Shown: positions 8,485 to 16,611, counted from the stretch's first letter. The stretch: 64,000 nucleotides of DNA from JAXLSZ01 sp046330315 (GCA_046330315.1 JAXLSZ010000007.1:1-64000), one strand, 5' to 3'. Notes: generated by a model not told the origin, from the sequence alone. Translations and numbers: made by a program.

Positions 8485-9521
8485 CGGCTCTGCAGCGTGT
8501 AGCGCCGGATCGAGCGGCGGGCGAACCAGCCGGCGAAGGACAGGAAGGCGCTGGAGACGAGCAGGACGGCCGCGAAGGCGTAGAGCGTCTGGCCGAAGGG
8601 CTTCACGGTGAGCCCCTCGGCGTTGGCGACGATGCTCGCCGCCAGGGGCCGCGCAGGCTCGAGGAAGAAGATCGCACCGTCGAGCGGGTTGGGCGCGAAC
8701 CCGATCCCGCCGGTGACCATCGAGAGCATGATCGCCTCGCCCAGCGCCCGGGCGGTGGCCAGCACCGCCGCCGCGACTATCGCCGGCCTGGCGGCCCGCA
8801 CGGTGACCGTCCACATGGCCCGCCAGCGGTTGACGCCGAGAGCCAGCGCGCCCTCGGTCCAGGCCGAGGGCACCGAGCGCAGCCCGTCGACCGTGATCGC
8901 GATCATGATCGGGGTGATCATCACGGTCAGCACGATGATCCCCACGCCGATGCTCTCCCCGGTGAGCTGGATGACGTACTGCACGGACTGCTTGGCGCCC
9001 TCGCTGATCAGGTGCTGATCGACGAAGGGGACGAGCACCAGGACCCCGATCAGCCCGTAGATCACCGAGGGCACGGCGGCGAGCAGGCGCACGACCGGAT
9101 CGAGGACGCGGCGGATCCCGGGCGGCGCGAACTCGACGATGAAGATCGCCGAGAGCACCGCGATGACCAGCGCCAGGACGACGGAGATGCCGGTGATCAG
9201 GAGCGTCGCCCAGATCAGCGGCCAGGCGTGCAGGGTGTAGTTGTAGGCGGACGGGTCGCCAGGCGAGTTGAAGATGTCGGTGAGCTGCTGGTTGACGTCG
9301 CCGCCCGGGCCGAACCAGGCCAGGCCGTTGTGGCTGAACGACGGCCAGGCCTTGGTGAAGACGAAGACCAGCATGAAGCCGATCAGCGCCAGCACCACGC
9401 AGGACAGCGCGCCGAGCATCAGCTCGACGCGCCTGTCCGTGCGGTCCAGCTCCGCCGCCCCCGTTGCCAGGGGCGGCGGAGAGGAGAACTGCTCTGCGGT
9501 GGCTAGCTCAGCGGTACCCAC
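8481..9521 (-). CDS. pstC: Phosphate ABC transporter permease PstC
   Basis: About 346 residues with six membrane helices. Family landmarks include FAPPGIRRVLDPVVRLLAAVPSV and the EAA-like loop EGALALGVNRWRAMWTVTV. A GTG at 9521 is taken as start because no better in-frame start exists before the first helix; it would overlap the end of pstS by 19 bp, so translational coupling is expected. It forms the membrane channel with PstA for phosphate import. The N-terminal ~45 residues are polar and not conserved in the family. Confidence 0.9.
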   Translation of the reverse strand: MGTAELATAEQFSSPPPLATGAAELDRTDRRVELMLGALSCVVLALIGFMLVFVFTKAWPSFSHNGLAWFGPGGDVNQQLTDIFNSPGDPSAYNYTLHAWPLIWATLLITGISVVLALVIAVLSAIFIVEFAPPGIRRVLDPVVRLLAAVPSVIYGLIGVLVLVPFVDQHLISEGAKQSVQYVIQLTGESIGVGIIVLTVMITPIMIAITVDGLRSVPSAWTEGALALGVNRWRAMWTVTVRAARPAIVAAAVLATARALGEAIMLSMVTGGIGFAPNPLDGAIFFLEPARPLAASIVANAEGLTVKPFGQTLYAFAAVLLVSSAFLSFAGWFARRSIRRYTLQSR

Positions 9522-10309
9522 TGGGTGGAGACGATCTGCCGGGCCGCCTTGCTGTGCTTGATCCAGTTGATCCACTTCTTCACGGCGCCCTTGGGCTTGC
9601 CCCGGGTCACCATGTAGAAGTTGCGCAGGCCGCCGTACTGGCCGGACTTCGCGTTGCGCAGCGTGCAGGGGACCCCGGCGTAGGGGATCGCCCAGTTGGT
9701 CTTCGCAAAGAACAGCGAGACGTAGCCGACCCCCGCCTTGTCCTTGTGGACGCGCTGCTGGATCAGGCCGTTGGAGCCCTCCTGGGTGGCACCCGAGAAG
9801 ATCTTCGTGGAGCCCATGAAGATCTTCTGGAAGGCGTCCTGGGTCCCGGAGGCCGGGGTCCGCACGTAGACGTCGATCGTGTCGTTGCGCGGCGAGCCCG
9901 GCACGCCGCCCCAGTTGCGGACGTCACCGCCGAAGATCGCCTGGACGCCGTTCTGGCTGATCCCCGCGATCTTGTTGGCGGGGTTGGTGGTGATGCAGAT
10001 CGCGTCCTTGGCGATCTTGTTGAACACCAGTCCGCCCGGGTCGCCCGGCTTGGGGTCGCGCGAGGAGTTGCCGATCGAGACGGCGCCTGCCGCCACGTCG
10101 GCGATCCCCACGTCCGAACCACCCTGCTGGAGCTTGAACGCGACGTTGTGGGTTTTCACGTACTTGCGGGCGAGCAGCGCCGCAAGGGGGGCGACCGAGG
10201 TCGACCCGCTCATGGTGATTGTCGTCTTGGCCGAGGCCGCAGCCGGCACCGCCCCCAGCAGGGCCAGCGCCGCGGCAACGCTCACCAAGCGCATCTTCGC
10301 TCTGGACAA
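9503..10309 (-). CDS. pstS: Phosphate-binding protein PstS
   Basis: 268 residues. A Sec signal peptide (LVSVAAALALLGAVPAAASA) is followed by the phosphate-binding fold: TMSGSTSVAPL (phosphate loop), QQGGSDVGIADV, GNSSRDPKPGD, and SGTQDAFQKIF, all typical PstS phosphate contacts. There is no lipobox cysteine, so it may be released or held by other means. TTG at 10309 is preferred as start because AAAGGAG lies 7 nt upstream; ATG 10294 has no such site. It heads the pst operon and lies downstream of a PHO-box-like array at 10386-10418. Confidence 0.93.
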   Translation of the reverse strand: MSRAKMRLVSVAAALALLGAVPAAASAKTTITMSGSTSVAPLAALLARKYVKTHNVAFKLQQGGSDVGIADVAAGAVSIGNSSRDPKPGDPGGLVFNKIAKDAICITTNPANKIAGISQNGVQAIFGGDVRNWGGVPGSPRNDTIDVYVRTPASGTQDAFQKIFMGSTKIFSGATQEGSNGLIQQRVHKDKAGVGYVSLFFAKTNWAIPYAGVPCTLRNAKSGQYGGLRNFYMVTRGKPKGAVKKWINWIKHSKAARQIVSTQWVPLS

Positions 10310-10385
10310 CTCAGCACTCCTTTCGGGGCCCGAGGGCCGTCGTTCCCTGGATGACCGCGATGCTCGCCGCACGGCTTCCCCGCCG

Positions 10386-10418
10386 TGTGACCAAATCGTG
10401 ACCGCGTTGTAAAAACCC
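10386..10418 (-). promoter_or_regulatory. PHO-box-like operator: three 11-bp direct repeats upstream of pstS
   Basis: On the plus strand three units with an 11-bp period occur: TGTGACCAAAT (10386), CGTGACCGCGT (10397), TGTAAAAACCC (10408). On the coding strand the first two read GGTCAC-N5-GGTCAC. An 11-bp direct repeat is the recognition pattern of PhoB/PhoP-family OmpR-type regulators, and actinobacterial PHO boxes are built from GTTCACC-like units. A sister array with the same third unit lies at 11188-11220. Confidence 0.7.
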
Positions 10419-10448
10419 GGTACCCGGCGCTGTCCCTCCCGGGAACGA

Positions 10449-10484
10449 AGGACGGCGGCGCGGATCGCTCCGCACCGCCGTCCT
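10449..10484 (-). terminator. Rho-independent-like terminator after the secreted protein gene
   Basis: AGGACGGCGG (10449-10458) pairs perfectly with CCGCCGTCCT (10475-10484), and the inner arms GCGGA/TCCGC extend the stem. It lies 33 bp beyond the stop of the minus-strand gene at 10517 and before the pstS promoter, so it would separate the two transcripts. No clear U tract follows. Confidence 0.7.
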
Positions 10485-10516
10485 GACGCCCCGGTGGTCT
10501 CCGGTCCGAGCGAGCC

Positions 10517-11095
10517 CTAGGCCCGATGCCTGTGGACGTTCCGCTTGTGCCTGGCCTTGCACGGACCGCCCAGCGCGACCGGCTCGGACTGCGTGTAGTA
10601 CGGCTTGTCGGGAGCGGTCGGCTTGGCCTCCTGCACGGTGACCGTCACCCAGACCCGCCAGCGGTCCTGCCCGGCCTTGCGCTTCGCGCAGGGGTTCCTG
10701 TCGAGGCCGATCTGCCCGACGATCCTCGAAGGCGGCGAGGCGAGACCGTGACAGCCGACACCTTCCCCGGGGAAGAGACCCTCGCACTCGAAGGACTCGG
10801 CGGTTGGGCTGCCGCCCTGGCGTCCCTCGGCGCTGGGCGAGAAGTACTCGATCTGCCGGTTGGAGATCACGCTGAACGCGTAGACGTCCTCGTTGCAGAA
10901 GAAGCTGTAGTCGTAGGCGAAGCCGTCGTAGCCGGGGACGTCCTTGTTGGGGATCGTCTTGCCGGCGCACGAGACCCTCGCCGCCGAGGCGTCGCCGGGC
11001 AGCGCCATCGCGCCGACGCACAGTGCGGCGACCGCCAGAGCCAGTACCTGCCAACGTGCCCGCCGTTGGTGGCGGGAGACTGCTGTGTTCCTCAC
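10517..11095 (-). CDS. Secreted protein of unknown function, candidate Pho-regulon member
   Basis: 192 residues. The GTG at 11095 has AAGGAGT five bases upstream, so it is chosen over the longer frame. A signal peptide (VLALAVAALCVGAMALPGDASA) is followed by a cysteine-containing mature domain: cysteines occur in VSCAGK, FFCNED, FECEGL, GVGCHGL, RNPCAK and GGPCKA, enough for three disulfides. I do not recognise the family. Its upstream region carries an 11-bp-period repeat array nearly the same as the one before pstS, which suggests that phosphate starvation induces it. Confidence 0.7.
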   Translation of the reverse strand: MRNTAVSRHQRRARWQVLALAVAALCVGAMALPGDASAARVSCAGKTIPNKDVPGYDGFAYDYSFFCNEDVYAFSVISNRQIEYFSPSAEGRQGGSPTAESFECEGLFPGEGVGCHGLASPPSRIVGQIGLDRNPCAKRKAGQDRWRVWVTVTVQEAKPTAPDKPYYTQSEPVALGGPCKARHKRNVHRHRA

Positions 11096-11143
11096 TTGGG
11101 ACTCCTTGGATTGCGTTGGGCGCCGCGTCACCGCGGGCCGAAG

Positions 11144-11181
11144 ACACACCGATCGCCGGCAGTCTCCGCCTGCCGGTGTGT
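11144..11181 (-). other. Hairpin in the 5' leader of the secreted protein gene
   Basis: ACACACCG (11144-11151) pairs with CGGTGTGT (11174-11181), and the inner CCGGCAG/CTGCCGG arms extend it with a bulge. It lies between the operator array and the start codon at 11095, so it would form in the leader RNA. A stabilising or regulatory hairpin is possible; no known riboswitch is recognised. Confidence 0.45.
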
Positions 11182-11187
11182 CGCGCA

Positions 11188-11220
11188 TGTTGCGATCCTG
11201 TTGCCGCGTTGTAAAAAGGG
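11188..11220 (-). promoter_or_regulatory. PHO-box-like operator, second copy
   Basis: Three 11-bp units on the plus strand: TGTTGCGATCC (11188), TGTTGCCGCGT (11199), TGTAAAAAGGG (11210). The last 14 bases of the core, CCGCGTTGTAAAAA, are identical to the array upstream of pstS (10386-10418). The spacing and shared core suggest that one OmpR-family regulator, probably a PhoP/PhoB homologue encoded elsewhere, controls both. Confidence 0.65.
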
Positions 11221-11280
11221 TCGGCGGCCACCGCGCGGTTGCGGGGAGCTGGCCGGGAAGAGCGTCGCTGGGAGCTGCGC

Positions 11281-13689
11281 CTAGGTAAGAGGAGGAGTCG
11301 TCGCGGAATGCTCCTCCCGGACCGGGGCGCGCGCGGAGCCCGCGGGTCGATCCGCCCGGGCGCCCTCCGCCCTCGCGCCCTCCGCCCTGCTGCCCTCACC
11401 CCTCGCGCCCTCCGCCCTGCCGCCCTCACCCCTCGCGCCCTCCGCCCTGCCGCCCTCGCCCCTCGCGCCCGCCAGGGAGTCGACGACCCGGGGGTCGAAC
11501 TGGGTGCCCGCGCAGCGCCGGAGCTCGGCCATCGCCTCGGAATGGCTGCGCACCGAGTCGTAGGCACGCCCGGTGGTGATCGCGTTGTAGGCGTCGCAAA
11601 CCGCGATCACCCGGGCGGCGAGGGGAATCGCCTCGCCGGCCAGGCCGTCCGGGTAGCCTGCGCCGTCCATCCTTTCGTGGGTTGAGCGCACGACCTGGGC
11701 CACCGGGCGAAGGGCCGGCACCGAGTTGAGGATCCGCTCGCCGATCACCGTGTGGCGCCGCATCACCCCCCACTCCTGCTCGCTGAGCGGTCCGCACTTG
11801 TGGAGGATCGCGTCGGGGATCGCCATCTTGCCGATGTCGTGGAGCTCGGCCGCTCGGACCACGATGTCGGTTTGCTCGTTTCCGAGGCCGAGCTCGGTCG
11901 CCACCCCGCGGGCCAGGCGCGCGATCTCGTGCAGGTGCTCGTCGAGGCCCGGCTCCCGCTCCTGCAGGATGCTGAGCAGGATTGCGCGGGTCTCCTTGAA
12001 GGTCCCCTCGCGACCGTGCTTGGCGCGGTACATCCGCTGGTCCGCGAGCTGCAGCGCCGAGCCGGCGTCGGCGGCCTCCAGGCCCAGCGCCGCCGAGCCG
12101 TGCGAGGGTCGCACCGTGAAGCCGGAGCCGCTCTCCGAGAGCGCGGCGCAGGCACCCGCCAGGATTGACTCCTCCTTGAGCGTGTCGGTGCGCACGATCG
12201 CGCAGAACTCGTCCCCTCCCATCCGGTAGGCCGACCCGTGAGGGCCGACGGCCCCCCGGAAACTGGCTCCCAGCCTGGAGAGCAGGGCGTCTCCGGCCGG
12301 GTGCCCGAAGGAGTCGTTGTAGTGCTTGAAGCCGTCGAGATCGAAGAGGATCAGCGACCTCGGCTCTCCCGCCGCGGCGTCGCGCAGGGCGGTCTCGAGG
12401 TCCCGCATCAGCGCCCGGCGATTGCCGAGCCCGGTGAGGTTGTCGGTGAGCGAGTCACGCTCCCGGGCGGCCAGCAGCGTCACGTTGTCGCGGAAGGCCA
12501 GCGCCGTTCGCACCACGACCGCGACCATCGTCGCCGCGGCCAGCACAACCGCGACCGGGCTGATCTGCTCGAACGAGGCGACGACGAGGATCCCGAGGGC
12601 GATGACCGCCGAGAGCAGGGGGGCGGCGACCCTGCGCGCGTCGTCGGAGTGCCGCGTCACGGTCGGCTCGATCGGGAACCAGGCCGCCAACCCGAGAAGC
12701 AGTGCGGAGAGGAGGTAGAGCGAGTCAACGAGGGTGCCGCGCTCGAACGACCCGGCGCCGGTCGCGTGGACCAGCGCGACGTTGCCAACTGAGTTGACGA
12801 CGATACCCGCCGAGATCAGCGCCCAGCAGGCCCCGGGGCGCCACCCGGTCAGCCCGATGCTGACCACGACGAAGGCGAGGATCGCGAGGTCCGCGAGGAG
12901 GAAGACGGCGGGGGGGCCGGGCTGGCTCGCGGGGCCCCCGCCGACCGGGAAGAGCATCCCGGCGGTGACCGCTGCGGCCGCCAGCCCGCCGATCAGCCCG
13001 TCGAGCGCCAGCCCCTTCTGGAATCCCTCGATCCTCTTCCGCGCCAGCAGGGCGAGGGTGGTCGCGGCCGCCGCGAAGCTGAGCAGGAGAAGGCCCCGGG
13101 TGAGCGGCGGGTAGGGTGCGGCCGGGTCCGGCTCGAGCAGCCGGTAGGAGACCTCGGCAGACCCCCAGAGGACCACCCCGGCCACCGCGATCAGCCAGGG
13201 ACGGGGGTCTCCCCCCTCCCTGCGCTCCCGCCGGGCGCGCAGCGCGCAGCTGAGGGCGGCGAGGCCGAACAGGGAGCCGTATAGCCAGTCCGCCACCGCC
13301 GGGTCCGCCCCGGGGTCGGAGGCCGTACCCGCGTGGACCGCGTGGGCCAGCAGCCCCATGGCCGCCACTACCGCGAAGGCGAGCGCTGCGTCGCGCCCGC
13401 GACGCGGGTCGTCCTTGAGCGCCCCGCGAAGCCGGTGGTCCTTGAGCGCCCCGCGAAGCCGGTGGTCCTTGAGCGCCCCGCGAAGCCGGTGGTCCTTGAG
13501 CGCCCCGCGAAGCCGGTGGTCCTTGAGCGCCCCGGGGGGCCGGTCGTCCTTGAGCGGCTCGGGGGGCCGGTCGTCCTTGAGCGGCTCGGGGGGCCGGTCG
13601 TCCTTGAGCGCCCCGGGGGGTCGGTCGTCCTGGAGCGCCCCGCGGTGCAGCGCCCTGGGCGCGGCAGTGCTCGAATGGCGACTGGCCAC
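11281..13689 (-). CDS. Membrane-bound GGDEF / HD-GYP cyclic-di-GMP protein with repeat-built ends
   Basis: 802 residues. Residues ~1-100 are nine 9-residue repeats (LKDHRLRGA / LKDDRPPEP). Then come about eight membrane helices (~105-390), a GGDEF domain with intact active site (RMGGDEFCAI, ~485-495) and an HD-GYP domain (HDIGK ~612; HERMDGAGYPDG ~673; RVIAVCDAYNAIT). So it can in principle both make and degrade c-di-GMP. The C-terminal tail is another repeat (GARGEGGRAE, 30-bp unit). The start is GTG 13689 with no strong ribosome binding site; a start after the repeats cannot be excluded. It is transcribed alone, separated from its neighbours by repeats. Confidence 0.85.
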   Translation of the reverse strand: MASRHSSTAAPRALHRGALQDDRPPGALKDDRPPEPLKDDRPPEPLKDDRPPGALKDHRLRGALKDHRLRGALKDHRLRGALKDHRLRGALKDDPRRGRDAALAFAVVAAMGLLAHAVHAGTASDPGADPAVADWLYGSLFGLAALSCALRARRERREGGDPRPWLIAVAGVVLWGSAEVSYRLLEPDPAAPYPPLTRGLLLLSFAAAATTLALLARKRIEGFQKGLALDGLIGGLAAAAVTAGMLFPVGGGPASQPGPPAVFLLADLAILAFVVVSIGLTGWRPGACWALISAGIVVNSVGNVALVHATGAGSFERGTLVDSLYLLSALLLGLAAWFPIEPTVTRHSDDARRVAAPLLSAVIALGILVVASFEQISPVAVVLAAATMVAVVVRTALAFRDNVTLLAARERDSLTDNLTGLGNRRALMRDLETALRDAAAGEPRSLILFDLDGFKHYNDSFGHPAGDALLSRLGASFRGAVGPHGSAYRMGGDEFCAIVRTDTLKEESILAGACAALSESGSGFTVRPSHGSAALGLEAADAGSALQLADQRMYRAKHGREGTFKETRAILLSILQEREPGLDEHLHEIARLARGVATELGLGNEQTDIVVRAAELHDIGKMAIPDAILHKCGPLSEQEWGVMRRHTVIGERILNSVPALRPVAQVVRSTHERMDGAGYPDGLAGEAIPLAARVIAVCDAYNAITTGRAYDSVRSHSEAMAELRRCAGTQFDPRVVDSLAGARGEGGRAEGARGEGGRAEGARGEGSRAEGARAEGARADRPAGSARAPVREEHSATTPPLT
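11360..11470. repeat. 30-bp tandem repeat encoding the C-terminal tail of the GGDEF/HD-GYP protein
   Basis: CTCGCGCCCTCCGCCCTG recurs at 11372, 11402 and 11432 (30-bp period) with flanking partial units. The period is a multiple of three, so the array encodes a ten-residue Gly/Ala/Arg/Glu repeat. Confidence 0.85.
11411..11411. other. Reference point: centre of C-terminal repeat array
   Basis: Marks the second unit boundary of the 30-bp array that ends the GGDEF/HD-GYP gene; given only so that the array and the gene end can be told apart. Confidence 0.3.
13411..13650. repeat. 27-bp tandem repeat, nine units, encoding the N-terminus of the GGDEF/HD-GYP protein
   Basis: CCTTGAGCG-type cores occur at 13413, 13440, 13467, 13494, 13521, 13548, 13575, 13602 and (CCTGGAG) 13629: a constant 27-bp period. 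Two unit types alternate in blocks, one ending CGAAGCCGGTG and one ending GGGGCCGGTC. On the minus strand the array gives nine 9-residue repeats before the first membrane helix. Confidence 0.95.
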
Positions 13690-13752
13690 GGGTCATTGAT
13701 CGGCCGCGCCGCGCCGCGCCTTGAGCCGCTGAGGGGGGCGCGCCGGCGCCGA

Positions 13753-13791
13753 GTGTGGACTTTCGGGGTCCATGGCAGAAAAACTCCACAC
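13753..13791. other. Palindromic element in intergenic region
   Basis: GTGTGGA (13753-13759) and TCCACAC (13785-13791) form a perfect inverted repeat around an inner GGAC/GTCC pair. On the minus strand the first arm is followed by a GTTTTTC tract, which recalls the element at 2248-2308. It could be a terminator or a REP-like repeat. The intergenic stretch 13690-13929 holds nothing else but this and the 16-bp repeat. Confidence 0.4.
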
Positions 13792-13795
13792 ACCG

Positions 13796-13945
13796 CGGCG
13801 GCGGAGCGGGGCGGCGGCGGAGCGGGCCGGCGGCGGAGCGGGCCGGCGGCGGAGCGGGGCGGCGGCGGAGCGGGGCGGCGGCGGAGCGGGCCGGCGGCGG
13901 AGCGGGCGGCGCTAGCGGAGCGGGCGGCGCTAGCGGAGCGGGCCG
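13796..13945. repeat. 16-bp tandem repeat (seven units) plus two 18-bp units
   Basis: CGGCGGCGGAGCGGGS is repeated seven times from 13796, followed by two copies of CGGCGCTAGCGGAGCGGG. The second of these supplies the stop codon (TAG) of the minus-strand gene ending at 13930, so the array runs from the intergenic space into the last codons of that gene. Confidence 0.9.
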
Positions 13946-15348
13946 CGCTCGAAGACGTCGAAGTCCACGCCGGAGTCGCCGGCCGTGAACCTGCCCTGCG
14001 AGGAGAAGGCAACCCAGTGGCCGTCGGCCGAGATCCCCGGGAGCTGGTGGGAGTAGCCGTCCACCGCCTTGCCCTTGGTGGTGACGCTGATCCTCAGCGT
14101 CCGCTTGGCCTTGCGATCCCGGACGTAGACGTCGCGGAGCAGGTTGGTGTCGCCCGGGACGAGCTTGCCGTAGGACTCGAAGGCGATCCGCGAGCCGTCG
14201 GCGGAGATCGCCGAGGGAGCGTCAACTCCGCTGGGGTCGGGGGACTGGGACCCGTCCGTCTGGAGGCTCACCCGCGATACCGAGCCGGTCTTCAGATCCC
14301 CCACGTAGACGTCGTATGCGTTGTTGGTGTCGCCGGGGGCGAAGGGACCGAAGCCATCGGCGGCGAAGGCGACGTAGCGCCCGTTGCCCGAGATGGCCGG
14401 GAACCTGTTGCTCTGGCTCTGGCTGGTGCTGGCCTCGGTGCCACCGGGCTTGATGCTGACCCGGACCGTCGTGCCCGCCGAGACGTTGCGGGCGAAGATG
14501 TCGGAGTCGCCCTTGTTGTCGTAATCGGGGTCGGCGGTCATCTGGTCGTCGGTGCACTCGAACCCGATCACGTTCCCGTCGTTGGAGATGGTCGGATCGC
14601 TGCTCCCGCCAAAACCGAACCCGTCGTTCTCCGCCTGGCTGCCGTCGGAGCGCAGGCTCACCCTGATCGTCTTCCCGGTCTTCATGTCGTGCCGGAAGAC
14701 GTCGACCAGGCCGTTCGTGTCGGCGCCGACGAAGGGGCCATCCGACGCGAAGGCGACGTAGCGGCCATTCCCTGAGATGGCCGGCTCGGTGCTGTCGTAG
14801 GGGAGCTCGGAGCCGTCCGAGCGGACGCTGGCTCGCTTCACCTTGCCGGTCTTCATGTCCTTGACGTAGACGTCGTCGGTGCCGTTGCTGTCTGCGGGGG
14901 TGAAGGCCCCCTCTGCGTGGAACGCCACGAACCGGCCGTCGTTCGAGATCGAGGAGTCGTTGGCGCCTCCTCCGGGAACCTGCTTGCCGTTCGAGCGCAG
15001 GCTCGCCCGCCTGGTCCTGCCGTTCAGACGGTCGTGGACGAAGACGTCCTCGCTCGCCGTCGCGTCGCCCTTGGTGAAGCGGCCAACCGACTCGAAGCTG
15101 ACGTAGCGCCCGTTCCCGGAGACCGACGGAAAATCGTTGTCGGCGTTGACCTCCTTGCCGTCCGAGCGCACGCTGACCCGCTTGGTCGCGAGCTTCGGCT
15201 TGGCCGGCCTGGCGACGGCGAGCGCCCCGAGCCCCAGCAGCGCGACCAAGGCCGCCGCCACCGCGAGCGGCAAGGGCCGGACAGAACCACTGAGCCCTCC
15301 TGGCGTCTTCACGCTCTTTCCAACACGCCCGGGCGCCATTCGATTCAC
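13930..15348 (-). CDS. Secreted PD40/TolB-like beta-propeller protein
   Basis: 472 residues. A signal-anchor helix (LPLAVAAALVALLGLGALAVA) is followed by about eight repeats of a phrase such as SISNDGRFVAFHAEGAFTP ... DVYVKD ... TGKVKRASVRSDG. This is the PD40 (WD40-like) repeat of TolB and related propellers. It is expected outside the cytoplasmic membrane and probably binds a ligand or protein; no catalytic residues are visible. GTG 15348 overlaps the stop of the preceding gene (GTGA), as is common here; ATG 15339 with GGGGGTGA five bases upstream is an equally good start. Confidence 0.85.
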   Translation of the reverse strand: MNRMAPGRVGKSVKTPGGLSGSVRPLPLAVAAALVALLGLGALAVARPAKPKLATKRVSVRSDGKEVNADNDFPSVSGNGRYVSFESVGRFTKGDATASEDVFVHDRLNGRTRRASLRSNGKQVPGGGANDSSISNDGRFVAFHAEGAFTPADSNGTDDVYVKDMKTGKVKRASVRSDGSELPYDSTEPAISGNGRYVAFASDGPFVGADTNGLVDVFRHDMKTGKTIRVSLRSDGSQAENDGFGFGGSSDPTISNDGNVIGFECTDDQMTADPDYDNKGDSDIFARNVSAGTTVRVSIKPGGTEASTSQSQSNRFPAISGNGRYVAFAADGFGPFAPGDTNNAYDVYVGDLKTGSVSRVSLQTDGSQSPDPSGVDAPSAISADGSRIAFESYGKLVPGDTNLLRDVYVRDRKAKRTLRISVTTKGKAVDGYSHQLPGISADGHWVAFSSQGRFTAGDSGVDFDVFERGPLR

Positions 15349-16505
15349 CCCCGCAGGTAGGCCGGGGCCTCACGGCCTACCAGGCCGGCCAGATCGCCGA
15401 GCGCGATGTTGGCGTCCACCAGGTGCAGGCCCCAGCCGGCGCTCGGGATCGGGTTGAGCGCCGGAGCGCCGCCCAGCGCCTCGGTCTGCAGGACATGTGC
15501 CCCGCCGGCCCCCGAGCATCGGCCATCGTAGGCGCCCCGGAACTCCAGCCAGGGAGTGCCCGCTGAGGGGACTGTCGGCATGCCGACGAGCGTCGTGGCG
15601 ATGCCGATCGTGGTTCCCGGCGCGAAGGGAGCCGAGGGCACGACCGTGTCGAGCCTGGCGGTCCCCCCGTCGAGCGCCGCCGGGTTCGTGCAGAGGACGT
15701 CGAGCTTGTCCGGGTCTCCCTGGCTCAGCGCCCCGCCGACCCTGCCGAACAGCGCGTCGGGGGGAACCGGCGCGTCGAAGGTGGAGTAGGCCACCACGCA
15801 CCCGGTCTGGGTCGCCGAGCGGCAGGCCGGGATGTGCTGGAAGTCCCCACCGATCTTCCGCCCCTTGGCAACCTCGACGTTTCCGCCGAGCAGAATCGCC
15901 GAGACCAGCCGCCGGCGCAGCGAGGGCTTCGGATCGACCTCCTCGGCGATCAGCCGGCGGAGCATGCCGGTGCCCTGGGAATGGCCGATGAAAACGATGC
16001 CCCGGCCCCGGTTGTAGCGGGCGAGGTAGGTCCGCCAGGCGCTGCGCAGGCTCCGGTAGGCCTTCTCGAAGGCGACTTCGGACGCGCCCCCACTCCCCCC
16101 GAGCCCGAGGCCCGAGAGCGTCACTTGCCGGTACATCGGGGCGAAGACCCGGCAGCGCTGGGAGTACCGCGCCGCCTGGTAGAGGGCGATCGAGCGCTCC
16201 TCCGGGTCCACGTGGAGGTTCGCGTTGGTCGTCTGCTGATCACTGACGGTCGGGTAGACGTAGAAGCAGTCCACCCGGCGGTGCCGGGGCCGTCGCGGCG
16301 AGCGGACCCCGAGCACCTGGCCGCTGGGCGAAACCATCGTCGTCCTCAGGCCGGGAGTGCACGGGTTTGCGGCGAGGCCCGGCCGGCACAGCCACACGGT
16401 GCCCGGATTGGCGGCGGCGCCCGCCGCGGCAGGAAGGCAGAGAGCGAGCGCTGCGCCCGCTGCCACCGCCACGACCCAAGATCGCCCTGCTGGGAACTTC
16501 GCCAT
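15345..16505 (-). CDS. Secreted DUF3089 alpha/beta-hydrolase
   Basis: 386 residues. A clear signal peptide (VAVAAGAALALCLPAAAGAAA) precedes a DUF3089 domain: DCFYVYPTVSDQQTTNANL, CRVFAPMYRQVTL, and the nucleophile elbow GHSQGTGMLRRL, which places a catalytic Ser in an alpha/beta-hydrolase fold. It should be an extracytoplasmic esterase or lipase-like enzyme; the substrate is unknown. ATG 16505 has AAGGGGGAT upstream. It is translationally coupled to the PD40 propeller gene that follows, so the two may act together. Confidence 0.85.
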   Translation of the reverse strand: MAKFPAGRSWVVAVAAGAALALCLPAAAGAAANPGTVWLCRPGLAANPCTPGLRTTMVSPSGQVLGVRSPRRPRHRRVDCFYVYPTVSDQQTTNANLHVDPEERSIALYQAARYSQRCRVFAPMYRQVTLSGLGLGGSGGASEVAFEKAYRSLRSAWRTYLARYNRGRGIVFIGHSQGTGMLRRLIAEEVDPKPSLRRRLVSAILLGGNVEVAKGRKIGGDFQHIPACRSATQTGCVVAYSTFDAPVPPDALFGRVGGALSQGDPDKLDVLCTNPAALDGGTARLDTVVPSAPFAPGTTIGIATTLVGMPTVPSAGTPWLEFRGAYDGRCSGAGGAHVLQTEALGGAPALNPIPSAGWGLHLVDANIALGDLAGLVGREAPAYLRG

Positions 16506-16611
16506 ATCCCCCTTCCCGCTGCCGTTCTCCTCCTGGAGTGCCCGGCCACTCTACCGCGGCGGCGGCGGTGGGATAATGGTTCCCCGCGAAGGGCGGCCGA
16601 TGGGAGGACGG

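Noticed and set aside
13411..13650. Possible CRISPR array
   Set aside because: Units are 27 bp back to back with no unique spacers, and they are in frame with a coding sequence. The other tandem arrays likewise lack spacers.
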